A stretch of 64,000 nucleotides of DNA from Athripsodes cinereus (Eukaryota > Arthropoda > Insecta > Trichoptera > Leptoceridae): NCBI GenBank assembly GCA_947579605.1, contig OX388320.1, positions 1,426,001-1,490,000 of the forward strand. Reading direction: 5' to 3'. Of this stretch, positions 20,906 to 32,235 are shown piece after piece (the stretch's first letter is position 1; every line of letters starts with the position of its first letter). A program made the position numbers and the translations under genes. The notes under the pieces were generated by a model, which was not told the DNA's origin, did no database searches, and was given only the letters and a program-made list of their open reading frames with translations.

Positions 20906-21825
20906 ATTGAAACTTTCCTACTTCGCATGAAGTCAATGATCAGTTTAAATTTCTAAAAATAATTTAATTTCATAAAATATTATCAAAACGTAGGTAATGG
21001 AAAAATCTTCATAATTATAATCATAAATTTTTTTAATAAAGATAAACAGTCAACTAAAAATAGAATTGTGAAAAATATTTGCATCATGGTGTATGTAAAC
21101 ACTCTTTAAATAATTTTTCCCGCTTGATGTAATTTCTCATGGAAGTATGACACAATGTGCATGTCTGGTGTTAATAAAATAAATACTCGTAAATGTTTAT
21201 TTTCTGAGAGACTCCGGGTAAAACTATATCAAAAATATATGTTATAATAATATGTGACGCTTCTAGTAAATCGCTCTTGTAGCTCTAGAGTTTGTTCAAA
21301 AAGTTTTAGGAGTAAACTTTGCGACAAACTCTGAAGCGATTTATTGCATGTTGCGGAGATTATTTGCTGTATAAATATTGCACGCTGTCTTGCAACATAG
21401 ATAGTGATGTCGTATGACAGTCGAAATACATTATTAATTTCATCATCGAGTTGATAATATTGTGTGTAGACTTGTGTGACTTTCTCTGCAAATATGGTCT
21501 CACCGGAAGCCTTAATGAAATAATGTTTATTATGCTTTTATAATAGTAATCATCGATTATTATGTATGTATTCAAAGGTAGTCTAAAGCAATAGCGTTAG
21601 AACAGCCTAGAACAATTGTTTTTTGCAAAGTTTTCAAATTTTTATTGTTACCGAAAAAGTTCTGGATATTCTAAGAAAGAGGAAATTTGATAATGATATA
21701 ATATATTTTGAGTCCAAGGTTTTTATTTCATTGCCTAAACGGCAAAGCCTTTCACAATAAACTTTAACGAAAATTAATTCAAAAATTATAAAAAAAAACA
21801 CATGAACAAAATAAAATTAAAATAA
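20906..21825. other. Imperfect inverted repeat, otherwise unassigned
   Basis: AAATCGCTCTTG...AGAGTTTGTTC (21269-21299) is loosely mirrored by GACAAACTCTGAAGCGATTT (21322-21341), a hairpin with mismatches. No gene or known repeat recognised in the remainder. Confidence 0.4.
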
Positions 21826-21858
21826 AATATGTAAGTGTTTTATTTAAATTAATTCAAC

Positions 21859-22006
21859 ATGAATTTCCACCAAGTACCGTCGGTTGAAAATATCAAATTT
21901 GAATATTTTTATAAAAAGGTAGGTACATTATGATGATGTTAAGAAATAAATGAAAATAAAATATAAAGTTTAATTTATCGACCGACGGTTCTTGATGGAA
22001 GTTCAT
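21859..22006. mobile_element. MITE family M with two inverted arms
   Basis: ATGAATTTCCACCAAGTACC then GTCGGTTG (21859-21886) is mirrored by GACCGACGGTTCTTGATGGA then AGTTCAT (21980-22006). The arms enclose about 95 bp of AT-rich DNA. Another copy lies at 23113-23190 and a single arm at 11531. Confidence 0.65.
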
Positions 22007-22024
22007 ATAAATATTTTTTTTAAA

Positions 22025-22438
22025 GAAACACAATATATAGTTATTCCACTATTGACTTTATTTATTTATTTTATTGACTTTATATATTACATCAAAATTT
22101 AAAATGTAGTTCAATTGGAGGAGGCAACCATTATAATAATGCACATCTCTGATAAGGGTTTTCTGTGGTTTCCCCGTTATCGTACAAAGGCAAATGCTGG
22201 AGATGTTTGATATAAGACCGTCCACAGCGGCTCATAATTATTATAATATGGTTGACGATACATGATAATAATACATCTTTTTAATTTTAATTTTTACCTA
22301 TTGTATTTTGTTTGTCACATACTTAACTTGTAACGAAGCTTCACTTTACTTTTGCCTGACGATGAGAGCGGAAGCTCTTGAAAGCCGGCTCGCAAAAATA
22401 AATAAAGTCAATAGTGGAATAACTATATATTGTGTTTC
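22025..22438. repeat. Perfect 43-nt inverted repeat flanking a 328-bp core
   Basis: Arms 22025-22067 (GAAACACAATATATAGTTAT...) and 22396-22438 are exact reverse complements. The core includes GAGGAGGCAACC and a GC-richer part near the right arm (GATGAGAGCGGAAGCTCTTG, AAAGCCGGCTCGC). Perfect arms with an unrelated core suggest a recent foldback element or an inverted duplication of a LINE tail end. No ORF in the core. Confidence 0.85.
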
Positions 22439-22934
22439 ATTTTAAAAATTATTAAAATAAAATATCATTCAAAATTTAATCATCTTTAGAAAAGTTGATG
22501 TAGGTTTAAAGTGAGGGGCTCAGAATCCTACCCCTTTCGATTGGAAATCGAATCTCTAATATCATACTATTAGTAAATATTTTTGACATCGAATATTTAT
22601 TTCGTAAACTTTTCCACATTGTGTGTTCATCCCTAATTAGGTTCTTTATCACTTACACACACCCTACATGAGGTAATATTCCTGTACAAGAGAATGGACG
22701 CAATGTTTATAAAACTTAACTTATACTTATGTTATCTACTTGTGGTTCTTTCTCAAACAAACATAGGAACTCTGATGAATCCTTTCCGAGAACACAAATG
22801 ATGTACATAAATCAGTCCGGAAACTTTCTTATCTTACATATAGACAAATTATTATGTTTTGAATAATAATATTTGAATCTAGATTCTCTTTTGTTCTGTT
22901 TTTTTTTTATCTATCAATCCTATCATTCTACCTA
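22439..22934. other. No recognisable feature
   Basis: AT-rich, no assigned repeat or gene. Confidence 0.4.
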
Positions 22935-22935
22935 T

Positions 22936-23104
22936 CCTATCACGGTGCACCCCTCAAGTGGAGTAACTAGCAGACTAATTTTATATAGTCAACATACAGG
23001 ACGTTCTCTTCGTGTCTTTAATCAATATAAAGTCGTGTGGCATGCGGCAAAGAATTGGTCTCTCACTCTTCTGCGTAAGTTTTCAGTGTTCTGTAAAAGG
23101 CAGG
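22936..23104. repeat. Two family C pieces, opposite strands
   Basis: 22936-23010 is a minus C tail (CTATCACGGTGCACCCCTCA, AGTGGAGTAACTAGCAGACT). 23030-23104 is a + C head (GTGGCATGCGGCAAAGAATT, GGTCTCTCACTCTTCTGCGT, TTCTGTAAAAGGCAGG). They point away from each other. Confidence 0.65.
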
Positions 23105-23112
23105 TAATTTAT

Positions 23113-23190
23113 CATGAGCTTCCACCAAATAACGTCGATCAACAGTATTAGCTTGGTGTTAATGACCGAAGGTACTTGTTGGAAGTCCAT
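23113..23190. mobile_element. MITE family M, short copy
   Basis: ATGAGCTTCCACCAAATAAC then GTCGATC is inverted relative to GACCGAAGGTACTTGTTGGA then AGTCCAT at 23164-23190. It is a decayed copy with a short core. Confidence 0.5.
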
Positions 23191-23236
23191 TTCAAGATAA
23201 AATAGAAAAAAACCACGATATAGGTAAAGTTCCGAC

Positions 23237-23465
23237 GACCGGTGTGGCGCAGAGGCTAACGCATTTGGCTTTGAGTCACGAGGTCCCGGGTTCGGTTCCC
23301 GGCCAGGGCAAAATGAAGAATGACTTTTTTCAAACTGTCCTGGGTCTGGGTGTAACATGTATATGTGTTCAGTGCATTGTATATATGTGTATCGTTGTGT
23401 TAGTACCCATAATACAAGACTCATATCTTAGTTTGGGACTAGCTCGGTCTGTGTGAATTGTCTAT
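23237..23465 (+). repeat. tRNA-derived SINE, family E
   Basis: The head contains an A box TGGCGCAGAGG and a B box GGTTCGGTTCCC spaced as in a tRNA. The body runs through AAAATGAAGAATGAC, TGTCCTGGGTCTGGGTGTAAC, GTGCATTGTATA, TAGTACCCATAATACAAGA and ends GCTCGGTCTGTGTGAATTGT. Copies: 32104-32235, 33143-33368, 50347-50555, 53593-53870. The ORFs on either strand (23083-23456) are shadows of the SINE. Confidence 0.9.
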
Positions 23466-23469
23466 ACTT

Positions 23470-24291
23470 GTCTATTTGTAGTTAACTTCCAAATGACTTT
23501 TATTAACTTCGCGTACTAGTATGATGATGGAGTCGAGAGTCTCCGAATACTCACTATATATATTGTGTTTTTTCAATTTTATCTTAATACTAGCTTTTAT
23601 AACCCGGCATCGCTCGGGTTTAAAAACAGATAATCATCCAAATAAATGTGTTAAAACTACACAATCTTATTGAAAAAAGTGAAGTAAGCACTAACTACGT
23701 AAAACTGATTAAGTAAATAAAAAGTGCAAAACCTATATAAAAAAATTTCTTCCCAATTTCAAAACATGAAGTTTGTAATCACACACGTCAATATTAGTAG
23801 GTGCCTACCTGAAAAAAAGTAGGTACTTTAACCTCTTCCCAATTTAAAAACTCAGTGTTTAAAACCCACATCCCCTTATTTAAGTAAAAAATTAGGAAAT
23901 GCCTATAACAGAAAAAAAACGGGTAAATGCTCTATTTTGAGAAAAAATAATAATAATTGGTTGGTTACCTACCAACATAGTTAAATAAAATTTCCCACAT
24001 TTGAATTGGTATTTTAAGTTTTTATTTTCAGTTACTTAGATATTCAGATGTTTTGTCATTAGATTAAAAAATAAAAAAAATAACAAAACCCAGATAGGTA
24101 TATCTTTTATAAAAAAAAATAACTACCAATAACATCAAAGTATGTTTATTATTCTATGGTAACAACCAAACGACCTCCTCAAACATGAATTGTCGTTTTA
24201 CAGTATTACTGGATGTTGGAAATTTAACATCCAGTAACTGTGTGCAAATTTGACTTCTGGTTTCAGTCTACATTTTTTTCAGTTTGTAATA
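23470..24291. other. Unassigned, with a family H tail scrap
   Basis: GGCATCGCTCGGGTTTAAAA near 23607-23626 has the look of a recurrent insect repeat, but no partner is visible here. AACAAAACCCAGATAGGTAT then ATCTTTT at 24082-24108 matches the 3' end of SINE H on the + strand. Confidence 0.4.
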
Positions 24292-24715
24292 CTAAAGTAG
24301 CATTCACATTGCTTCACCTGTTCACATTTGTTCATCCTATACATTCACTGCCATCCGACACTCACGGTCATGTTGTATGTAGTTTGACGTCGTAAAAATA
24401 AATGAAAAATAGCACTTAATAAAATTTAAATCAAATGAATAAAATTCACGAAAGTATGATAATTTGGTACACGATTCTGACTTTCAATACAAATTCATAG
24501 AGAATAAGACAAATTAAAGGATAAAACTTGTTTATGGTCGTTTCAGTGAAAGGACCTTTCGTCAACATTATGTCGGGTAGTAATCGGTTTCATCCGGAAT
24601 CGCTAGTGATTGATGAAACGATTGACTATTGATGAAACGCCTGTTCACACCTTTTTATTTTGGAGGATCATCCAGAGTGATCACTGGAAGTGAACAAATG
24701 TGAGCGCTCCTTTAG
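24292..24715. mobile_element. TIR-bounded MITE, about 424 bp
   Basis: CTAAAGTAGCATTCACATTG at the left mirrors CTAAAGGAGCGCTCACATTT read inward from the right end, then TTCAC on both sides. ATA flanks both sides (24289-24291 and 24716-24718), which may be a 3-bp TSD. Core has no ORF. It contains GAGTGATCACTGG, similar to the next element. Confidence 0.55.
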
Positions 24716-25272
24716 ATAATCAGATGTTATGTCATTTAATTAAAAAGGATTAAGTACCGGTAACAACTAAGCATATTAATTATTATTCACCGGGAGCAAC
24801 CAAACATTTTCCTCAAACATTAATTGGCGTTTACAGATTGGAAATTTGAAATATATTTACGGTGTACAAAATTGACTTCTAGTTACAGTCTACAAATCTA
24901 AATTATTATGTTTCAGTCAGCTAATTTAACGTCTAGTTACACCTTGAGTATTATGCTTTAAGTCTAAGATCTATTTAGCACCAAAATAGCTATATGTCAT
25001 AATAATAATCTGCTCTATGCGTGCCAAAATCATGCATAAATAAGCACGTATTACCAAACGGATTCAATGTAGGATATACCAAAAACTTATTTTAAATAGA
25101 ATCTGCAATCCAATCTACTGATGTTGGTGTGATATGTATTATCAATAACAATTATTTATTTTTCAGGTACTGATTTTAAAGTAACGAATACTCATAAAAC
25201 CATAATAAAGTAAAGATTAATAACCATAACCAATAACCAATTTTCTGGCAACATTTATTTTCTAGCAACCCA
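24716..25272. other. No recognisable feature
   Basis: AT-rich spacer between two TIR elements. Confidence 0.4.
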
Positions 25273-26445
25273 GGGAGGCGTTCAAACAGTCACCGAGTGA
25301 TCACTCGACGACGCTCTATCCGTTCACGCGCCCGGAGCGAGTCACCCGACGACTCGCACTGTTGCGTTCAGGCATGTCGTCGGGTGATCTACCGAAATCA
25401 TAGCAAGATGATTATCACTCTGACAGTTACCTTGACGTTTGAGTGATGACGGTTGCCAAAACAATTGCGAAGTTAATCGTAATTATGGTGTATTCTTGTC
25501 TTATATAATTACTACTACTACTATACTATACCCTCACGCCATGTCCCAGGAGGGGTAGGCAGAGAGAACGGAACGCCATATAGATCTATCCTTACATACT
25601 TCTTTCGCTTCCTCTACATTCATCCAGTTTCTCATACATGCACGCTGATTTCTCTTACTCAGCACGCGTCCGTCCTTAAGAATTTGGTCCACGTGATCAA
25701 GCCACGTGGCTCTTGGACGTCCGCGCTTTCTCACACCCCTTCTTTCAGATAAATACATCCTCTTCGTCATCCTTTCATCTTGCATTCGCTCAACATGTCC
25801 AAACCATCTCAACTTGTTTACACGCATTCTGTTCACAACACTCCTCTCACATCCGCTCATTCTCCTGATATCCTCATTCTTCACTCTATCTCGCAACGTT
25901 TTACCAACCATTCTTCTCAGTGAACGCATCTCTACAGCATTTATTCCACTCTCATCCTTTTTCAACCACGTCCAAGTTTCGCTTGCAAACATAAGTGTCG
26001 GTATATAATTTTTCAAAACAGAAAATCATATTTTTTTAGTTCAAGAAGTGAAATGAAAGAGAAATTAAAATAGTTAGTGCAGATTTTAGTGAATAATTTA
26101 TTTTTTACGGTTTGTTTAAATATGCATTATCCTAAAAACATTCTTAAAGCAAAGCCAATTTAACTATTCAAATTAAAAACGTAATCAAGTAAAGCATGAC
26201 GCACTACCGCGAGTGAATCTTACGAAAATGGCGCCAGTACGATGACATTTGGGATGTGAGCGCCCTTGAGGTGGATTTTTTTTCACAAAACGGCGCTTTA
26301 CAAATCATCCAAATAATAATAATAATATAAAAACGCTCAAAGTTGTTCACGATTATCCGGGGTGCCATTCACCACTCATTGCAACTTCATGGTCGCTCAG
26401 GTCACTGAACATCGAGCGATATTTATGTTACCCTGAACGCCTCCC
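25273..26445. mobile_element. TIR-bounded element carrying a nested LINE B
   Basis: GGGAGGCGTTCA (25273-25284) and its inverse TGAACGCCTCCC (26434-26445) bound a segment with GC-rich, palindrome-prone subterminal DNA (GAGTGATCACTCGACGACG, GTCGTCGGGTGATC, GGTCGCTCAGGTCACTG). No clear TSD. Removing the LINE B copy leaves about 670 bp. It may be non-autonomous. Confidence 0.5.
25511..26001 (-). pseudogene. LINE B ORF2 C-terminus, 5'-truncated, with 9-bp TSD
   Basis: Minus-strand frame runs through PTLMFASETWTWLKKDESG, MRSLRRMVGKTLRDRVKNED, NKLRWFGHVERMQDERMTKR, RKRGRPRATWLDHVDQILKD, and RACMRNWMNVEEAKEVCKDR to the ORF end at 25534. LRWFGHVERM and GRPR-x-x-W mark the post-RT C-terminal region of a non-LTR retrotransposon. 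The 3' end is TGGGACATGGCGTGAGGGTA then (TAG)n. TATATAATT at 25502-25510 is repeated at 26002-26010. The frame is fully open, so the insertion is young. There is no RT domain in this copy. Confidence 0.9.
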
Positions 26446-27049
26446 AGATAAAGCGTTGGATTTTGACATTTGTGGCACTTATATGACAGTTTTGAGATGT
26501 TTGCATTTAGAACGTATAATATTCTATAATTATTTTGAATTTAGAATACCCCAGTGAAATTTAAAAATACCGCAAACCAAACAATAATAATTTTATTATG
26601 TGAAATTACAAATCGCGGTCATAATTCTTTATTTGAAATGTAATTATATTCCTAAAATAGATGTTACACAAATGACGTTTTATATTTAGCTACAATTTTA
26701 TTTTTGGAGTGAGACATTGCCTTAAAACGGAATTATAAAGCTGGTATGCAATTCTAACAATTTACTTTATCAATAGCCAATATCTTAATATCTAAACTTT
26801 GAAAATCTCATGTTTTTAGATGCTTGTTTTGAATAAATGAAATACTTCTAATGAAACAAATAGATGGAGGCATAATATGTGGTAATATATTACAAAAGTG
26901 CCTACTTAAATTATCACCGTATTATGTTAAATGCAAGTTTACTTATGTTATCTATGGGTTAATTAAAAATGAGAAAAATGAGGCACATGAGATGATTAAA
27001 AATGATATATTTCATGCCATTGTATTTGAGTTGGATCCCAGTTTTTGAT
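26446..27049. other. No recognisable feature
   Basis: AT-rich. The 65-codon frame at 26851-27048 is unremarkable. Confidence 0.4.
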
Positions 27050-27440
27050 AAATCAGATAACTATATTTTGAAATAAAAAGGAACTCTGAATATCTTACAA
27101 TAAAATAAAAACATGTATTAATAGTATCGTTGTCGATATATAAGATTTTTTTAGATTTTGGAGTTTAGCATACTTCGACAATAGAACATTGAAGTATCAC
27201 TGAATTAATAATTCTATGTTTTTGATATAACAGATAACTATATTTTGAAAAACTCTAAACATCTTACAATAAAATAAGAAGACGTATTAATAGTATCGTT
27301 GTAGATATATAAGATTTTTTAAGATTTTGAAGTTTAGCATACTTCGACAAAAGAACATTGAAATATCACTGAATTAATAATTCTATGTTTTTGATATTAC
27401 AGATAACTATATTTTGAAAAACACTAAACATCTTGCAATA
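27050..27440 (+). repeat. Tandem repeat, period about 170-177 bp
   Basis: CAGATAACTATATTTTGA recurs at 27054, 27231 and 27400, with shared AGTATCGTTGT-GATATATAAG and AGCATACTTCGACAA blocks in between. A fourth, more diverged start lies at 28011. The periods differ by small indels. Confidence 0.8.
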
Positions 27441-28740
27441 AGATAAGAACATACAAATCACAAAACAAACAAACAAATGAACCAATGTACCAACCTAAAT
27501 ATTAATGTATTGGATTCTATGTCATTCATGTCGGCCAATATGAAATTAGCTCAAGATGTCAAAAATATGCAATTTTAACTCGCATAATTCAGGAGTTTTT
27601 ATCATAACCAAACACAATAATTTATAACCAAAATAATCCCCAAATGTTTAGTTTCAGTACTGATGTATTTCTCGTTACATCCATTGTGAAATTAATTCAG
27701 TACATTGAAAAATGTTCGACCATGAATATTGCTACTTACAAAAACTTTCATAGATTTTTCCATACAAATTTTATTATTATAATTTCTTTATCAATACATA
27801 AGATATTTTAAATGTTTTTGGCCTTGAACGTGCCCAGGAGATGAGACCTCGTATAGAGTGTATTATTTTACTTCTGTCTTTCCTTATTTCAGAGTCCATT
27901 GAGGACATACGAACTAACGAACGCTTTAGAATATTTATGTGTGGATGATACATTTCATTTGATATGATAAATCTTTCTAAATTCTCTGTGTTTGATATAA
28001 CAGATAACTATATTTAGAAATAAGAAGAAACTAAGAATATCCTACAATAAAATAAGAACACATATTGTCGATTGTTGTAGATAATATGAGATTTTTGTGA
28101 TTTTACAAAACATCAACAAAAGATTGTTGATACATCATGATTTATAAATTCAATCTTTATAAAAGAATACTTATTAAATGTTTTCAGCTCGCATACTGGA
28201 TGAGACATATCGTAAAGAGGACATAAAAGTCAAAAAACAAACAAACTAATGAACCGATGTACCAACCAAAATATTAATGTATTGGATTCTATGTCATTCA
28301 TGTCGGCCATTATGAAATTAGCCCAAGATGTCAAAAATATGCAATTTTAACTCGCATAATTCAGGAGTTTTTATCATAACCAAACACAATAATTTATAAC
28401 CAAAATAATCCCCATATGTTTAGTTTCAGTACTGATGTATTTCTCGTTACATCCATTGTGAAATTAATTCAGTACACTGAAAAATGTTCGACTATGAATA
28501 TTGCTACTTACAAAAACTTTCATAGATTTATCCATACAAATTTTATTATTATAATATCTTTATCAATACATAAGATATTTTAAATGTTTTTGGCCTTGAA
28601 CGTGCCCAGGATATGAGACCTCGTATAGAGTGTATTATTTTACTTCTGTCTTTCCTTATTTCAGAGTCCATTAAGGACATACGAACATACATACGAACGC
28701 ATTAGAATATTTATGTGTGGATTAACAGCATTTCATCACG
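27441..28740 (+). repeat. Tandem segmental duplication, spacing 772 bp
   Basis: A block from GAACCAATGTACCAACC (27479) to GAGTCCATTGAGGACATACG (about 27910) recurs from 28251 to about 28682 with only scattered substitutions. Both copies contain TCATTCATGTCGGCCA, GCCTTGAACGTGCCCAGGA and TTGATATAACAGATAACTATA-type starts of the 170-bp unit. There is no ORF, so the unit looks non-coding; it may be part of a larger unrecognised repeat. Confidence 0.85.
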
Positions 28741-28802
28741 TATGTCACCCATCCTGAATGTATTTATTTTATTGGCACAGAGAGGACAGCTTACATGTTT
28801 TT
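28729..28802 (+). repeat. Family C fragment
   Basis: CATCACGTATGTCACCCATC then CTGAATG and TTGGCACAGAGAGGACAGCT, TACATGTTTTTA match the C middle. Confidence 0.65.
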
Positions 28803-29305
28803 AACTGTTCGAGAAATAATAAATTTTAGAGCGTATTTTCTGGGAAGATTATTACTGCGTTACTAGTCTAAATCGTAAAGGTAAATTTGCGCTATAAGTT
28901 ATTTTATGAATGTGATGGATACAGGAAACATGAACATGGATATAATCATCAGATTTCGGTAGTCTATATAAAAAAAAAAAATATTATTACCGTAATACTT
29001 TCCGCCGTTATTATAAATGAGACAAATTTCCGAGAAATAAAGTTTTATTTCTTACGTAAGTTAAGTAAGAGCTTATGCAACAGAATAATATTGTAATACT
29101 TGAGTATGTGAAATATTTAAAGTTTTTACTCTGGTTTAAATGACGTGTGTGGTATTGGTGAAGTCTTACGTACTCACCGGTTAAAGTTTAAAAACTCATA
29201 ACTCCAGATTCGCACACAGACCTAGTTGGAAAACATTTCAAATGGTTTCATATATTTTGAGATGTGTTTTTAATTATTTTTCTATAAGTTGTTTCAAGGT
29301 GAACC
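28803..29305. other. No recognisable feature
   Basis: AT-rich. The 69-codon frame at 28887-29096 includes a poly-Lys run from an A tract and is likely chance. Confidence 0.4.
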
Positions 29306-29311
29306 GCAAGA

Positions 29312-29590
29312 AAATGGAATCTCACTCTTTTCTGCAAATTTCCGAGTGTCTTGTAAAAGGCAGGTGTTTGAAAATAAAGACGTTTTACTTCTTTAGTTCA
29401 GCTATGAGGTCATAATATACATTTGCCACCCATTCTGCATGTCTTATTTTTTTGTTTGCACGAACAGGACAGCTTGCAAGTTTTTATAAACTTTATCGTG
29501 AAGCTGGTCTGCTGGCTACCCTCTTTGTGGGATATCCCGTGATGCAATAGCAGAAGTAGTAGTAAGAGAGAGAGAGAGAGAGAGAGCTGT
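29312..29590 (+). repeat. Family C near-full copy ending in (GA)n
   Basis: ATGGAATCTCACTCTTTTCT, CCGAGTGTCTTGTAAAAGGC, AGGTGTTTGAAAATAAAGAC, TTTGCCACCCATTCTGCATG, AGCTGGTCTGCTGGCTACCC and GTGGGATATCCCGTGATGCA, then a TAG-rich piece and about eleven GA dinucleotides (29568-29587). Confidence 0.8.
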
Positions 29591-29813
29591 TTTTCATTCT
29601 AAAGCACATTACTTAGGTATTATAATAGGATTGATTTAGATTCTAGATTCATAATATATTTTCTTTTAAAACATGATTATTTGATATTTTCGCAATGATT
29701 TCGGTTAAGCTGGTAGACATATCATACATTTAATTGAAGATATTTCGCGTACCAGCGATAAAGTCGCCCTTTCTTCATTGCATTGTAAAATTGTTAATTT
29801 TTGACAGTGTGTT
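29591..29813. other. No recognisable feature
   Basis: AT-rich spacer. Confidence 0.4.
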
Positions 29814-29825
29814 ATGAATGATATT

Positions 29826-30060
29826 ACTTACTTACTTACTTTTCGGGTCCGGACTTCAGACCTTGCCACTCCAGTATGCAGCGACGTATATCGCCTTGTC
29901 ACTCGCCATCATCAGGTCACTCACATTACATGCATTCCGCATCAGCGGACATTGCAATAGGTGAGAATCACTCTGCTCCTCTCCGCAGTCGCAGCTAGTG
30001 TCCTCTCTGAACAGACTAAGAGTTGGTGCAGAAGTAACCAGTGGAATTGGGGCTTTTTGG
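29826..30060 (-). pseudogene. LINE ORF2 end with CxC...HxxxC knuckle, 12-bp TSD
   Basis: On the minus strand a frame reads PIPLVTSAPTLSLFREDTSC then CDCGEEQSDSHLLQCPLMRN and ends VAAYWSGKV-stop at 29856. C-x-C-x7-H-x3-C is the zinc-knuckle-like motif near the C-terminus of several non-LTR polymerases. The 3' tail is (AAGT)n. ATGAATGATATT at 29814-29825 is repeated at 30061-30072. Only 235 bp arrived, so it is dead on arrival. Confidence 0.85.
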
Positions 30061-30072
30061 ATGAATGATATT

Positions 30073-30741
30073 GTAAACAGTGTAGAATAAAATAAATTTA
30101 AAATAATAATAGTAATAATTGGTATTGAAAGCTTTCCTTTAAAATTATAAATAATACATCTATCAACGTACATACATAATTATGTATAATATCTGCCTAC
30201 CTTCCAATAGACAAATACCTCCTTCGCGTAGGGTACAAAAACTTACCTATTATGTAGGTCATATGTTGGTAAATTACAATATGTTCTCGGTATTCGACTA
30301 TGGGTATTTTACCTGGTACTTTAACGATGGAGTATTGGGTAGGTACCTGGGTAGAATCGATATTTACGGAGATACTCATATGAAGAACATGTTGTGTGTA
30401 TACTGGTAGGTACGTACTCAGTACCGGTTGTACGTAACGGGATGCTGTGTGAATACTTTGCAGTAATGGTGAACAATTTAGATCAATTTTAATTTTTATA
30501 TTTGATATTTGCCACATTTAATTTTCCTCATGACTCTTTTCTTTTCGACTAGAACCACATTGAAATTTAAGCAACCTACTTGAACGACTAACTTTTTGGA
30601 GAGCTCATTCATATTATACCGGGCAAAAAATAATTTCTTTTGTTTTTTTCAATAATGAAGATATAAATGTATTTGACACAAATATAGGTACTGCGAAATC
30701 TAGGCATAATTAGCTTGATTGCGGGTACATTGCCGTAAAAT
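30073..30741. other. No recognisable feature
   Basis: AT-rich with several GGTACC/GTAGGTA strings. Overlapping ORFs on both strands at 30182-30517 have no recognised similarity. Confidence 0.4.
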
Positions 30742-30750
30742 GAAATATAC

Positions 30751-31846
30751 ATACATACATACATCTTCTTCCCCTTGTCCTAGCTGGGTCGGGGGCCCAT
30801 TGCGCCTAGGTACCTCCTCCAGAGATCCCTGTCCACCGCTGCTTCCAGGACCTCTGGCCATTCCAAACCAAGTCTTTCATCACACAAGTTTGACACCTGC
30901 CCTTGCCAGCTTCTTCTAGGGCGGCCCACCGGTCTTCTGCCCTCTCCCACAGCCTCCAAAGATCTAAGTGGTAGTCTGTCCTCTGGCATGCGGAGAACGT
31001 GACCCAGCCATCGCAACTGCGACCTCTCTATATGCAGGAGTACCGGTTCCACATTGAGAGCCTCACGAACATACGTATTCCTTATACGGTCTCTCAATGA
31101 CACACCAGCCACTCCCCTGAGGAACCGCATTTCCGCTGCCTGTAACCTTGATCTCACGCTCTCCGTGAGCATCCAAATCTGGTGTCCATATGTGAGGATA
31201 GGGCGGTAAATTGTCTTAAATATGGCCATTTTCGTCCGTTGGGTCAGCTCGGATTTATGTATTATCGGGTTTTTAAGCGCTTTCAGCACATTTCCTGCCG
31301 ACACAATCCTCTTGTCTATGCACGCTGTTTGTCGACCATCTGCTGAGAACTCTACTCCCAGGTATTTGAATGTCGAGATCTGTTTGAGTTGGGCCCCGTT
31401 CACATGTACCACACACTGCACTTCCTCTCGGCTTATAACCATTACTTCCGATTTAGTGGTGCTTATACTCATGCCAGCTCTATTTGCCACAGACTCGAAA
31501 CTACTCAACCATTCTTGCATACCACTCTGAGATGAAGTTAATCTTACTATATCGTCAGCAAACAACAGTGTTTTTAGATTCACATTACCTACTGTTATCT
31601 GATCGGGAGTTTCGCTCTTTCTGTTCATCCAATCCATATAAATCGTGAAAAGAATCGGAGATAGCGGACAGCCCTGCCTCAAGCCTATACCAATTGGGAA
31701 TTCTTCTGTTAAACTCTCACAAGCCCTCACTCTACTCATGCAGTCAACGTACAAAGATTTTATCGACGACAACAGGTTACCTCTTACGTCATATGTTTCT
31801 AGTACTTGCCATAGACTTTCACGAGGTACCGTGTCGTATAGAATAC
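30751..31846 (-). pseudogene. LINE reverse transcriptase, 5'-truncated but open frame, 9-bp TSD
   Basis: The minus frame is open from about 31846 to 30780. In order: RILYDTVPRESLWQVLETYD; the RT block GLRQGCPLSPILFTIYMDW; the catalytic FADD motif in LKTLLFADDIVRLTSSQSGM; MSISTTKSEVM; FKYLGVEFSADGRQ; TYGHQIWMLTESVRSR; QLRWLGHVLRMPEDRL; and GRRPVGRPRRSWQGQ near the end. The endonuclease and the start of RT are missing because the copy begins just after the AFD-type motif. GAAATATAC at 30742-30750 recurs at 31847-31855. The tail is (ATGT)n on the minus strand. This is the best-preserved RT in the window. Clade not assigned. Confidence 0.9.
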
Positions 31847-31908
31847 GAAATATACCTACTGCGATTCAACAGATCTCAGATCACTGGTGACTTCTGGGTC
31901 TCATGGGG

Positions 31909-32020
31909 GTTAATCATTTGATGCTCCTCCTCTCTATTTCATTAACTTTTTCCTGTCTTGATTAATCATTTGATGCTCCTCCTCTCTATTTCCTTTAATT
32001 TTTTTTCTGTCTTGATTGGA
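31909..32020 (+). repeat. 52-bp tandem duplication
   Basis: TTAATCATTTGATGCTCCTC then CTCTCTATTTC occurs at 31910 and again at 31962, followed both times by a TTCCTGTCTTGATT-like end. Confidence 0.8.
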
Positions 32021-32103
32021 TACGATTAATTTCATGTGCTATGAAAATTTTATAGTGGTTATTTTGTTAATTCATTATGGCTATATAACATAACATGTTT
32101 AGA

Positions 32104-32235
32104 TAATTCACACAGACCGAGCTAGTCCCAAACTCAGAAATGAATCTTGTATTATGGGTACTAACACGACGATACATATAGGTATATACAATGCACTAAA
32201 CATTTATACATGTAACACCTAAACCCATATGTATG
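32104..32235 (-). repeat. SINE E, 3' part
   Basis: AATTCACACAGACCGAGCTA, GTCCCAAACT, TCTTGTATTATGGGTACTAA and ATACAATGCACTAAA are the inverse of the E body and tail. The tRNA-like head is missing. Confidence 0.8.

Noticed and set aside
23243..23315. Apparent tRNA gene (A and B boxes)
   Set aside because: The same head occurs with a constant SINE body at 33143 and 50347, and the acceptor stem is not formed. It is a SINE E head.
25706..26008. 100-codon + ORF
   Set aside because: Antisense shadow of the LINE B ORF.
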